The translations under genes and the position numbers were made by a program. DNA of 33,007 bases from contig JAFRFO010000038.1 of the NCBI GenBank assembly GCA_017434295.1, forward strand, positions 1 to 33,007, given 5' to 3'. The notes below the pieces were generated by a model, which saw nothing but the letters and a program-made list of their open reading frames with translations, was not told the DNA's origin and searched no databases. Origin of the DNA: Clostridia bacterium (GTDB lineage Bacteria; Bacillota; Clostridia; TANB77; CAG-508). Positions 8,326-16,980 of the stretch are shown here, piece after piece; within the stretch, counting starts at the first letter, position 1; the number at the start of each line of letters is the position of its first letter.

Positions 8326-9291
8326 ATGGAAGATAAAATAGTTGTTTTAAAATTTGGTGGTAGTTCTGTTGCAGATAATGAAAGGTTAAAACTAGTAGCA
8401 GACAAGGTAATTGAATTTAAAAAAAAGTATAAAAAAATTGTTGTAATTCTTTCAGCTCAAGGAAAAACAACAGATAAATTAATACATGAAGCAAAAGAAC
8501 TTGCAGATGACCCAAATAAAAGAGAAATGGCAGCATTAGTTTCAACAGGAGAACAAGTTTCAATTGCAAAATTATCAATACTATTAAATAATTTAGGACA
8601 TAAAGCAATTTCTTTAACAGGTTGGCAGGCTGGAATTAAAAGTAGCATAGCTAATAAATGTGCAATAATAGAGAATATAAATATTTTTAGAATTCAAAAA
8701 GAATTAGCAGAAGAAAAAATTGTAATCGTTGCAGGATTTCAAGGAGTTAATTCAAATAATGATATATCAACATTAGGTAGAGGTGGTTCTGATACCACAG
8801 CAGTAGCAGTTGCTGCAGCTCTAGAAGCAGATAAATGCATAATCTTTTCAGATGTAGATGGTGTATATACAGCAGATCCAAATAAAGTAAAGGATGCCAA
8901 AAAATTAAAAAGTATTTCTTATAAAGAAATGATAGATATTTCAAATGAAGGAGCAAAAGTTTTACATGATAGATCTATAAAGATAGGGGAAAAATACAAT
9001 ATTCCAATAATTACAAAGTCGACTTTTAATGAACAAGAAGGAACAGAAGTTAATAAAACAATTGAAGAAAATACAGTAAAAAGTGTAATTAAAAAAGATG
9101 TATCAAAGATATCTATTGTTGGAGAAGGCATAATTAGAAATACAAAATTAATAGAAAATGTTATTAATATACTTGAAAAATCTGAAGCAGAAGTGTTAAG
9201 AATCGAAATTTTAGATGGAAAACTTTCAATCATATTTAAGGAAATAGTTGATGATTTACTATTACAAAAATTTCATAATATTAGTTTTTGA
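8326..9291 (+). CDS. lysC: Aspartate kinase, short form with a single ACT domain
   Basis: Phosphorylates L-aspartate, the first step to lysine, threonine and methionine. The start at ATG 8326 (MEDKIVVLKFGGSS) is preferred because AAAGG lies 12 bases upstream; an in-frame ATG at 8305 has no RBS. The kinase domain shows KFGGSSVADNE, STGEQVS, GRGGSDTTAVA and DVDGVYTADP. About 321 residues is shorter than the usual 400: only one clear ACT domain (about 255-318, SKISIVGEGII...) follows the kinase, whereas typical enzymes have two. Feedback control may therefore differ. The terminator-like hairpin in front suggests attenuation. The enzyme family is certain; the consequence of the missing ACT is inferred. 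Confidence 0.9.
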   Translation: MEDKIVVLKFGGSSVADNERLKLVADKVIEFKKKYKKIVVILSAQGKTTDKLIHEAKELADDPNKREMAALVSTGEQVSIAKLSILLNNLGHKAISLTGWQAGIKSSIANKCAIIENINIFRIQKELAEEKIVIVAGFQGVNSNNDISTLGRGGSDTTAVAVAAALEADKCIIFSDVDGVYTADPNKVKDAKKLKSISYKEMIDISNEGAKVLHDRSIKIGEKYNIPIITKSTFNEQEGTEVNKTIEENTVKSVIKKDVSKISIVGEGIIRNTKLIENVINILEKSEAEVLRIEILDGKLSIIFKEIVDDLLLQKFHNISF

Positions 9292-9344
9292 TTTATAGTT
9301 ATATAAAAATAGTATTTATTCGATAAACATAAGAAATAACCTAA

Positions 9345-10752
9345 TGGTTTTTAGATATTATCCTTGCAAGAAGATATTTCGAAGGAATCCTGGCTGAAAT
9401 GGCATCTGATAGCATTATGGAAAGTATAAGGAACAATAATAAGGCAGATGATAATGAAGAGGAAGAGGAAAATGAAACCAATATCGAGGATGAATTTCCT
9501 TTGTTATCAGAGGAGCAGTATGGAGGCAAAGAAGAATCAAACTATTACGAAATTCCTATAAAGCTTAAAAGCTGCTTAAGCTACATAAATGCTGATGTAA
9601 CTAAGTCTTCTCCCATTTTAGGAAGAGAAAAGGAAACAGAAGCAATTATGAAAGTTTTGCTTAAGAACAAAAAAAGGAATTGTATCCTGGTAGGAAAACC
9701 TGGCGTTGGAAAAACTGCAATTATGGAGCATCTTGCCTGGAAAATTGCTAAAGGTGAGTGCGTAGAAGAGCTTAAGGGTAAAAAAATCTTGATGCTTGAT
9801 GTAAATGGCATAGTTGCTGGCACAATCTACAGAGGAATACTATTTGTATTTTGAAAGGGATAAAGCTTTCAAGAGAAGATTCGAAACTATTATGGTTAAG
9901 GTTCCTAAGTATAACGAAGTATATCCTATGCTTAAAATGCAAATAAGAAATTTGAGAAAAATTCACAGAGTTTCTATAACACCCGTGGTTGTAAATTTTA
10001 TCATTAAGATTGCATCTTGTTTTAATGCTGAAACCAGCAATCCAGATGTAAGCTTGGATTTGATTGACAAATCTATGGCTGCTGCTAAGATGCAGGGATC
10101 AAAGATTGTTACAAAGGAAATAGTTTTGAGCAATTTCGCAGAAGAATATAAAAGGTTCAGCGAGATGAGCAGTGAAATGAAAAACTCTGTAGCATATCAC
10201 GAAGTGGGACATTATTTGGTTAGAAGGTATGTAAATACTAAAGCTTTCAAAATCAATGTTCTTGCTATCAGCATAATTCCTGCAGAAGACCATCTTGGAC
10301 TTACAGTTTTTGACTCCAGCGATTATAAGGATAATCTTTGGGGATATAAAGAAATTGTTGAAGAGATTGCTATGGAACTTGGTGGACGTGTTGCAGAAAA
10401 GATGTATACAGGTGTATATTCATCTGGTGCTTCTGGAGATTTAAACATGGCAACAGAGAATGCACGTTCTATGCTCTTGGAATATGGGCTTATTCCTGAA
10501 TTCTCAATGAGAAACTTTGAAAAAGATATGGATAATGAAACAAGAAAAAAGCTAAATGATGAAATTGATAAGATTATCAAAGAAGCTTATAAACTTGCAG
10601 AAGTTATTCTTACAGAACATAAAAATGTTCTTGAGAATCTTTCAAACTCTCTTGTGGAAAATGGAATACTTGTAGATATAGAAATAGAAAAAATCTGCAA
10701 AGCCTATGAAAAAACGAAAAAGTCTTTAAAGCCAGAGAAAAAGCTTGGTTAA
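9345..10752 (+). pseudogene. ClpB-like AAA ATPase fused to M41 (FtsH-type) metallopeptidase, with internal deletion
   Basis: A coding-like frame from 9345 (ATG at 9399) has an acidic linker, then AAA sequence with Walker A GKPGVGKTA up to DVNGIVAGTIYRG. There it jumps straight into TEEYYLYFERDKAFKRRF of the same AAA fold in another frame and stops at 9854. About 60 residues, including Walker B, are missing by comparison with ClpB. The junction (near 9825-9834) lies in ACAGAGGA, which fits both sides: a deletion between short direct repeats. The downstream frame carries the M41 peptidase with HEVGH (about 10198-10212) and the third ligand region GASGDLNMATENARSML. The 5' end also looks cut. 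Codon use is richer in G/C than the neighbours. The downstream half could still be translated alone, but no RBS was recognised. Confidence 0.75.
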
Positions 10753-10789
10753 ATATAAGCTAAGTTTTTTTAACTCAAAAAACAAAAAA

Positions 10790-10815
10790 GAAGTCGGTAA
10801 TGCCGGCTTCTTTTT
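10790..10815. terminator. Bidirectional terminator between convergent genes
   Basis: GAAGTCGG / CCGGCTTC stem with loop TAATG, flanked by an A run on the left and a T run on the right. It serves the M41 remnant on + and phoH on -. Confidence 0.85.
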
Positions 10816-10862
10816 GTGCATAACATACAATGATGTTAATCAAAGTATATTAAAGGATTCAT

Positions 10863-12221
10863 TTACAGTATCTTGGCTGCGTATTTTGCGAGTTCTGAAC
10901 GTACAGATTCTTCATCATTCAAAGTAATCTGCCATGCTTTGGAATATCCTTTCATTTTTTCAGAAAGGAAAACCAAACCGTTGTAACGTTCGTCAAGTTT
11001 CGGATTGTCTATCTGGGTAGGATCTCCCAAAAAGACGATCTTTGAACCTTCACCAACACGAGAAACAATGGACTTAATGTCATCTGGATGGATATTCTGT
11101 GTTTCGTCAATTATGATAAAGGTATCAACAATTGTACGTCCACGGAAAAATCCAATAGGCTGCATCTGGATAATGCCTTTTTCATAGTAATAGAAGGTAT
11201 TATCTGTATTGTCCATATCCTTATTTTTCTTTTTATTCCTTCCGTTAACAAGAAGACGAAGATTATCCTTAAATCCACCAATATGAGGTGAGAACTTGTC
11301 TTCAATCTCTCCAGGGAGAAAACCTATTTCCTCACCGCCAACAGTAGCAACTGAAGTCGAAATCATTATAGAATCATACGTGTTGTTTTCAACAGTCTGA
11401 TCAAGGGCACATGCGAGTGTTTGGTAAGTTTTACCAGTACCAGCTCCGCCTTTTACTATAACGATTGGTGCTTCACTGCAATTTGTGAGCATTGCCTCAA
11501 TAAGCATAACCTGTCCAGCGTTTTTGGCTATTATGCCGTAGGGGTAATACTTCTCAAAGTTGAGACCAACAATGTTTTCGCCGTTGTAACGTCCAAGCTG
11601 AACGTTGTAAGGATTATTGGCATCATATAATTCAACGAACTCATTAGGTACCCATTCAAAGGTAGAGCTCTTATGAATTTTTTTGATATCAATCTGATTT
11701 TCGGATTTAAAAGCTTCCAAGTTTTCATAAGAAATAGTAGCATGTACTCTTCCTTTATACTGCTCATCAAGAGCAGGGAAAACCTCATCTTTATAATCCA
11801 TGGCTTTAATGCCTACAGATTTGGCTTTAAGCCTGAAAGCAGTATTCTTACTAATAAGAATGACCGGCCTTTTTGGTTTTTCTTCACTAAGACCGATTGC
11901 AATCTGCAATCTTCTTAGTTCAGAATTCGAGTTAGTCTCTACAGGAACTTTTACATCCTTAAATCCATATTCTACGCGTAAATAACCTCCATTCATCTGT
12001 TTTACTCCAGTTTCTGAAGTAAGTTCACGAAAACTGAAACTGTCAAGGTACTTGAGCACCTTTTGTGCATTTTTTCCCTTTGTGTTATACTGCTTTGCCA
12101 TTTCCTGCAGCTCATCAATTGATATGCCAGGAATAACGACTATATTGTCATCAAACCGTAAGCATGAATTGGGAGTGGCTGCAAGAGCATTGCTGCTGAG
12201 AATAAAAAACTTAGTAGCCAT
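10863..12221 (-). CDS. PIN-PhoH family ATPase with degenerate PIN site
   Basis: 452 residues from ATG at 12221 (AAAGGAG 8 bases before; an upstream TTG is less likely). The N-terminal PIN-like domain covers about 1-150. The C-terminal PhoH ATPase has Walker A GGAGTGKT (258-265), Walker B FIIIDETQN and the sensor FLGDPTQID. In PIN-PhoH proteins the first acidic residue is the D of LDTN; here it is LSSN (S9). The SKD motif reads SKN (N126). PIN nuclease activity is therefore doubtful while the ATPase looks intact. Composition is richer in G/C than in neighbouring genes, like the facing AAA/M41 remnant, suggesting transfer. Codon 22 is CGG (12156-12158), read as the conserved Arg of the family's FRFED-like motif; this matters for the CGG recoding idea. 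Confidence 0.88.
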   Translation of the reverse strand: MATKFFILSSNALAATPNSCLRFDDNIVVIPGISIDELQEMAKQYNTKGKNAQKVLKYLDSFSFRELTSETGVKQMNGGYLRVEYGFKDVKVPVETNSNSELRRLQIAIGLSEEKPKRPVILISKNTAFRLKAKSVGIKAMDYKDEVFPALDEQYKGRVHATISYENLEAFKSENQIDIKKIHKSSTFEWVPNEFVELYDANNPYNVQLGRYNGENIVGLNFEKYYPYGIIAKNAGQVMLIEAMLTNCSEAPIVIVKGGAGTGKTYQTLACALDQTVENNTYDSIMISTSVATVGGEEIGFLPGEIEDKFSPHIGGFKDNLRLLVNGRNKKKNKDMDNTDNTFYYYEKGIIQMQPIGFFRGRTIVDTFIIIDETQNIHPDDIKSIVSRVGEGSKIVFLGDPTQIDNPKLDERYNGLVFLSEKMKGYSKAWQITLNDEESVRSELAKYAAKIL

Positions 12222-12256
12222 ACACAAGACTCCTTTAATATATTTAAAGTTTTTTA

Positions 12257-12326
12257 GTTCATATACACTATGAACATAATCGAAACTTTATGTTAATATT
12301 ATATAATAGAATTATTTTTTTTTCAA
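12257..12326 (-). promoter_or_regulatory. phoH promoter and leader operator-like palindrome
   Basis: On the minus strand TTGAAA (12326-12321), 17 bases and TATAAT (12303-12298) form a good promoter. In the leader lies GTTCATA-TACAC-TATGAAC (12257-12275), a 7-bp inverted repeat that could be an operator or hairpin. Confidence 0.6.
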
Positions 12327-12356
12327 GCTTTTTTTTGCTTTCTTTATATATTTTTA

Positions 12357-12565
12357 TTTTTATTTTTACAATTCACAGTATGAATCTTAAAGCCCGCGCC
12401 GGGGAAAGATATTTATTTTTTAAGTGGCTCGGGGGGACCGTTCAAATTTTCTAGAAAGCTTTGCTTTCATTAGAAAATTTAGAATGGGGAGAACGGCAAA
12501 AAATAAATATCTTTCCCCATAGGCAGGGCAAATAAAACTTTAACTGTGAATTGTAAAAATAAAAA
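12357..12565. repeat. 209-bp nested inverted-repeat element (MITE-like or large structured RNA)
   Basis: It occupies most of the gap 12222-12650. The outer 23-bp perfect inverted repeats (12357-12379 and 12543-12565) end in ACAATTCACAGT / ACTGTGAATTGT. Inside are imperfect GCCC..GCC / GGC..GGGC arms, perfect 21-bp arms (12401-12421 / 12498-12518, GGGGAAAGATATTTATTTT and complement), CCGTTC / GAACGG, AAATTTTCTA / TAGAAAATTT, and the tip GAAAGC-TTT-GCTTTC (12454-12468). It is G/C-rich at the joints, unlike its surroundings. No ORF is seen in it. It could be a non-autonomous transposable element or a large cruciform/RNA. Confidence 0.8.
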
Positions 12566-12578
12566 AATTAAAAAATCC

Positions 12579-12617
12579 AAAAAAATGTTTGACATTTTTT
12601 TGTTTGTGTGATATTAT
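12579..12617 (+). promoter_or_regulatory. lexA promoter overlapped by a perfect palindrome
   Basis: TTGACA (12589-12594), 17 bases and TATTAT (12612-12617). The -35 is embedded in a perfect 10-bp inverted repeat, AAAAAAATGT-TTG-ACATTTTTTT (12579-12601), a candidate operator. No GAACnnnnGTTC SOS box is visible. Confidence 0.7.
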
Positions 12618-12650
12618 ATGAAAAAATATAGAAATAGGAGTGATGAAAAA

Positions 12651-13301
12651 ATGCCTAGAAAAAAACAAGAACTTAATAAAAGAGAAAAAGCAATATTAAA
12701 ATTTATTGAAAAACAAATATTAACAGAAGGATACCCACCATCAGTTAGAGAAATAGGAAAAGCAGTAGGATTAAACTCAACAGCTACTGTACATGGGTAT
12801 TTAGCAAGACTTGATGAAAAAGGTTATATCAAAAAACAAGATAAAAAAGGTAGAACATTAAGATTATTAAAAGGTGGTTCTGGTGAATCAAAATTAACAT
12901 CTAGCAAAGATTTCTATACACAAAAAGAATTAGTAGATGTACCAATTATTGGTAAAATCACAGCTGGAGAGCCAATACTTGCTGTTGAAAATATAACAGA
13001 TACCTTCCCAATTCCAATTGATTTTGTTGGAAACTCAGAAAGCTTTATGCTTACAGTTAGAGGAGAAAGCATGATAGAAGCTGGTATTTTAGATGGGGAT
13101 TATATATTAGTAAAAAGACAAAACTCTGCAAACAATGGAGAAATAGTAGTAGCTTTAATTGGTGATGAAGCAACAGTAAAAACTTTTTATAAAGAAAAAG
13201 ATCATATTAGACTTCAACCAGAAAATAGCACTATGGATCCTATTATTGTTCCTAATTGCGAAATATTAGGAAAAGTTGCAGGTGTATTTAGAAAGATGTA
13301 A
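12651..13301 (+). CDS. lexA: LexA repressor (SOS response)
   Basis: The start at ATG 12651 is chosen for AGGAG (12636-12640); it gives [13 protein letters not shown]. 216 residues. The N-terminal winged-helix DNA-binding domain ([25 protein letters not shown]) is followed by the self-cleaving S24 domain with cleavage site A105-G106 (ITAGEPI), catalytic S140 ([10 protein letters not shown]) and K177 (ATVKTFY). RecA filaments would trigger autocleavage after DNA damage. It has its own strong promoter with an overlapping palindrome. The ABC exporter genes begin 14 bases downstream, so they may be co-transcribed. Confidence 0.95.
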   Translation: MPRKKQELNKREKAILKFIEKQILTEGYPPSVREIGKAVGLNSTATVHGYLARLDEKGYIKKQDKKGRTLRLLKGGSGESKLTSSKDFYTQKELVDVPIIGKITAGEPILAVENITDTFPIPIDFVGNSESFMLTVRGESMIEAGILDGDYILVKRQNSANNGEIVVALIGDEATVKTFYKEKDHIRLQPENSTMDPIIVPNCEILGKVAGVFRKM

Positions 13302-13315
13302 GGCGGAGATTATTT

Positions 13316-15079
13316 ATGCTAAAATTATTAAAATTTTTAAAAAAATCAGTAATAGCAGTATTATTAATAATACTGCTATTATGGCTGCAAGCATGGGCTG
13401 ATTTATCATTACCAGATTTTACATCTAAAATAGTTAATGAAGGTATTCAGCAAGCAGCATTAAATCCAAATGAAGAAACAACTGGATTTATTTTAAATAC
13501 TGGTTTCCAAATGTTAGGTGTAGCTTTAGTTAGTATGGCTTGTGCAATACTAATAATATTCTTGTCATCAAAAGTTGCGGCAAAACTTGGAAAAAACTTA
13601 AGAGAAAAAGTATTTAAAAAAGTTCTAAGTTTTTCTCGTTCAGAATTAACTGAGTTTAGTACAGCTTCTTTAATAACAAGAAGCACAAATGATATACAAC
13701 AAATTCAACAATTAATAACAATGATGTTTAGAGTTATTTTCTATGCTCCAATTATGGGAATTGGTGCATTTATTAAGGTGTCTACACAAAGTGATAATTC
13801 TATGGCATGGATTATTGGTGTTGCGATACTTGCAATACTATTTATCATTGGAACTTTGTTTATTATTGCTATGCCTAAATTTAAGAAATTACAATCATTA
13901 ATAGATAAAATAAACTTAGTATCTAGAGAAATACTAAATGGTATTCCAGTTATTAGAGCATTTAACAAAGAAAAAAGAGAAGAAAAAAGATTTGATGAAG
14001 CAAATCTTAATTTAAAGAAAACCAATGTATTTGTAAGTAGAACAATGTCATTAATGTTTCCATTATTAATGTTTATTATGAATTCAATTATGATACTAAT
14101 TATATGGAATGGTGGACATGGTGTAGATGAAGGTATATTACAAGTTGGAGATATGATGGCATTTATTCAATATACAATGCAAATATTAATAAGCTTTTTA
14201 TTTATATCAATGTTATCAATAATGTTGCCTAGAGCAGCTGTTTCTGCAAAAAGAATAAATGAAATATTAGAAACAGAGCCAAGTATAAAAGATAAAGAAA
14301 TAACAAAAGAATTTGATTCTACTAAAAAAGGATTAGTGGAATTTAAAAATGTTTCTTTTAGATATCCAGATGCAGACACAGAAATCTTAGAAGATATTAA
14401 TTTTACAGCAAGACCAGGTGAAACTACTGCAATTATTGGTAGTACAGGAAGCGGTAAATCAACAATTGTAAATTTAATTCCAAGATTTTATGATGTAACA
14501 GAAGGCGAAATATTAGTTGATGGTGTTAATATAAAAGAAGTAAAACAAAAAGATTTAAGAGATATAATAGGTTTAGTGCCACAAAAAGGAGTATTATTCT
14601 CTGGAACTATTGAATCTAACATTAAGTATTCAGATGAAAATATGTCAGATGATATAATGAAAGAAGCTGCCCAAATTGCACAAGCTACAGAATTTATAGA
14701 ATCTAAATCAAATAAATATCAAGATAAAATTGCCCAAAGTGGTAATAATGTTTCAGGGGGTCAAAAGCAAAGATTAGCCATTGCAAGAGCTATAGCTAAA
14801 AATCCGGAAATTTTTGTATTTGATGATAGCTTTTCAGCTTTAGATTTTAAAACAGATAGTAAACTTCGTGAGGCATTAAGTACAAAAACTAAAAACAAAA
14901 CAGTTATAATAGTTGCTCAAAGAATAAGTACTATTTTGAATGCAGACCAAATTATAGTACTTGAAGAAGGAAAAGTTGTAGGAATAGGTAAACATGAAGA
15001 ATTGATGAAAAATAATGAAACATACAGACAAATTGCATTATCTCAACTTTCTGAAAAAGAATTGGGAGGTGATGTATAA
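13316..15079 (+). CDS. ABC exporter subunit A (degenerate ATP site half)
   Basis: 587 residues: six-helix transmembrane domain (about 1-315), then a nucleotide-binding domain with Walker A GSTGSGKST, signature VSGGQKQRLAIARA and Walker B IFVFDDSFSALD. The catalytic Glu after Walker B is Ser (DDS instead of DE), as in the degenerate half of heterodimeric exporters such as TM287/288 or BmrC/D. RBS GGCGGAG precedes the ATG. The stop overlaps the partner's ATG by one base (TAATG), so the pair is translationally coupled. The likely role is drug or lipid/peptide export; the substrate is unknown. Confidence 0.92.
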   Translation: MLKLLKFLKKSVIAVLLIILLLWLQAWADLSLPDFTSKIVNEGIQQAALNPNEETTGFILNTGFQMLGVALVSMACAILIIFLSSKVAAKLGKNLREKVFKKVLSFSRSELTEFSTASLITRSTNDIQQIQQLITMMFRVIFYAPIMGIGAFIKVSTQSDNSMAWIIGVAILAILFIIGTLFIIAMPKFKKLQSLIDKINLVSREILNGIPVIRAFNKEKREEKRFDEANLNLKKTNVFVSRTMSLMFPLLMFIMNSIMILIIWNGGHGVDEGILQVGDMMAFIQYTMQILISFLFISMLSIMLPRAAVSAKRINEILETEPSIKDKEITKEFDSTKKGLVEFKNVSFRYPDADTEILEDINFTARPGETTAIIGSTGSGKSTIVNLIPRFYDVTEGEILVDGVNIKEVKQKDLRDIIGLVPQKGVLFSGTIESNIKYSDENMSDDIMKEAAQIAQATEFIESKSNKYQDKIAQSGNNVSGGQKQRLAIARAIAKNPEIFVFDDSFSALDFKTDSKLREALSTKTKNKTVIIVAQRISTILNADQIIVLEEGKVVGIGKHEELMKNNETYRQIALSQLSEKELGGDV

Positions 15080-16902
15080 TGCCAGGACCAATGGGAAAAC
15101 AAAAAGTAGTTGTAAAACCTAAAAATTTTAAGAAAACAGCCAAAAAACTATTCAAAGAGTATTTGTCACAATATAAAGGAAGACTTTTAATTGTTTTATT
15201 ATTTACTATTGCAAGTACTGTTTTTACAATAGTAGGACCAAAAATACTTGGGAATGCTACAACAGAAATATTTAACGGTTTAGTAAGTAAATTTACTGGA
15301 GGAGCAGGAATTGATTTTAGTGTAATAGGACAAATCTTACTAACATTATTAGTCTTATACATTATAAGTACGTTATTCTCTGTAATACAAGGCTTTACTA
15401 TGACAAGTGTTGTTCAAAACCTTACATATAAATTAAGAAATGAATTAGCACAAAAAATAAATAAACTTCCAATGAATTATTTTGATAAGAAAACAAATGG
15501 AGAAGTTTTATCAATTATAACAAATGATATAGATACATTAAGTATGAATTTAGACCAAAGTGTTACACAAGTATTATCATCTTTGTGTACAATAATTGGA
15601 ATACTAATCATGATGTTTACTATAAGTTGGGAAATGACTTTAATATCACTAATTATATTACCAGTATCAGGAATATTAGTAGGTATAATTGCAAAAAAAT
15701 CACAAAAATTCTTTAAAAAACAACAAGATTATTTGGGTCATGTAAATGGAAAAGTAGAAGAAATATATGGTGGTTTAAATATAGTAAAAGCATTTAATGG
15801 AGAAGAAAAAGCAATTCAGAAATTTAAAAAGCAAAATGATGAATTATATAAAGCAGGTTGGAAAGCACAATTTTTATCTGGATTAATGCATCCATTAATG
15901 AATTTTATAGCAAACATTGGTTATGTTGGAGTTGCTGTTGCAGGAGGATATTTTGCTATAAATGGAAGAATTACTGTTGGAAATATACAAAGCTTTATAC
16001 AATATAATAGACAATTTACACAGCCAATTGGGCAAATAGCACAAGTATCTAGCATGATTCAGTCTATGATGGCAGCTGCAGAAAGAATATTTGAATTCTT
16101 AGAAGAAGCAGAAGAAGTAAAAACATTAAATGGAATTACAGATACATCAAATGTAAAAGGAAGTATAGAATTTAAGCATGTAAAATTTGGTTATTCAAGC
16201 GAAAAAATAGTTATAAATGACTTTAATGCAAAAGTTAAACCAGGTCAAAAAATAGCTATCGTAGGTCCAACTGGTGCAGGTAAAACAACAATGGTAAAAC
16301 TATTAATGAGATTTTATGATGTATTAGATGGAGAAATACTTGTAGATGGAAAAAATATAAAAGAATTTGATAGAGGAGAGTTAAGAAAAACTTTTGGAAT
16401 GGTACTTCAAGATACGTGGCTATTTAGTGGAACTGTACAAGAAAATATAAAATATGGAAGAGAAGATGCCACTGATGATGAAATAATTAAAGCTGCCCAA
16501 GCAGCACATGTTCATCATTTTATAAAGACTCTACCAAATGGATATAAATCTATATTAAATGAGGAAACAAGTAATGTTTCAGCAGGCCAAAAGCAATTGC
16601 TTACAATAGCTAGAGTAATTTTGGCAGATCCAAAAATTCTAATATTAGATGAAGCCACAAGCTCAATAGATACAAGAACAGAATTACAAATTCAATCTGC
16701 AATGGATAATTTAATGAAAGGTAGAACAAGTTTTATAATTGCACATAGATTATCAACAATAAAAAATGCAGATTTAATTCTTGTAATGAATCATGGAGAC
16801 ATTGTAGAACAAGGACATCACGAAGAATTACTTGCTAAAAATGGATTTTATGCAGAACTATATAATAGTCAATTTGAAGACTGCAATGATGAAATAGAAT
16901 AA
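15079..16902 (+). CDS. ABC exporter subunit B (catalytically complete half)
   Basis: 607 residues: N-terminal extension, six-helix exporter domain and NBD with Walker A GPTGAGKTT, signature VSAGQKQLLTIARV and Walker B ILILDEATSSID with the catalytic Glu. The altered signature (SAGQ for SGGQ) would pair with the partner's Walker motifs, which lack Glu. The two subunits thus have matching defects at one composite site and an intact second site. This is strong internal evidence for a heterodimeric multidrug-type exporter. A type II hairpin repeat follows the stop. Confidence 0.93.
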   Translation: MPGPMGKQKVVVKPKNFKKTAKKLFKEYLSQYKGRLLIVLLFTIASTVFTIVGPKILGNATTEIFNGLVSKFTGGAGIDFSVIGQILLTLLVLYIISTLFSVIQGFTMTSVVQNLTYKLRNELAQKINKLPMNYFDKKTNGEVLSIITNDIDTLSMNLDQSVTQVLSSLCTIIGILIMMFTISWEMTLISLIILPVSGILVGIIAKKSQKFFKKQQDYLGHVNGKVEEIYGGLNIVKAFNGEEKAIQKFKKQNDELYKAGWKAQFLSGLMHPLMNFIANIGYVGVAVAGGYFAINGRITVGNIQSFIQYNRQFTQPIGQIAQVSSMIQSMMAAAERIFEFLEEAEEVKTLNGITDTSNVKGSIEFKHVKFGYSSEKIVINDFNAKVKPGQKIAIVGPTGAGKTTMVKLLMRFYDVLDGEILVDGKNIKEFDRGELRKTFGMVLQDTWLFSGTVQENIKYGREDATDDEIIKAAQAAHVHHFIKTLPNGYKSILNEETSNVSAGQKQLLTIARVILADPKILILDEATSSIDTRTELQIQSAMDNLMKGRTSFIIAHRLSTIKNADLILVMNHGDIVEQGHHEELLAKNGFYAELYNSQFEDCNDEIE

Positions 16903-16945
16903 AATTGCAATTATTGACATTGGGGCCGGGGTCATTTGGCAATTT
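16903..16945. repeat. Hairpin repeat, type II copy (degenerate)
   Basis: AATTGC...GGCAATT arms around TTGGGGCCGGGGTCATTT. Same loop core as copies at 30736-30797 and, more distantly, the GGTCA-stem copies. Confidence 0.65.
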
Positions 16946-16980
16946 TGGTGCAAGATAATAAGATAGATAGGAGAAGAAAA

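Noticed and set aside
9399-9854. AAA frame break as another +1 recoding site
   Set aside because: No CGG is present and about 60 residues of the fold are missing; a deletion explains it.
12400-12520. G/C-rich inverted repeat as an rRNA or tRNA fragment
   Set aside because: No tRNA arms or rRNA signatures; it is a nested palindrome.
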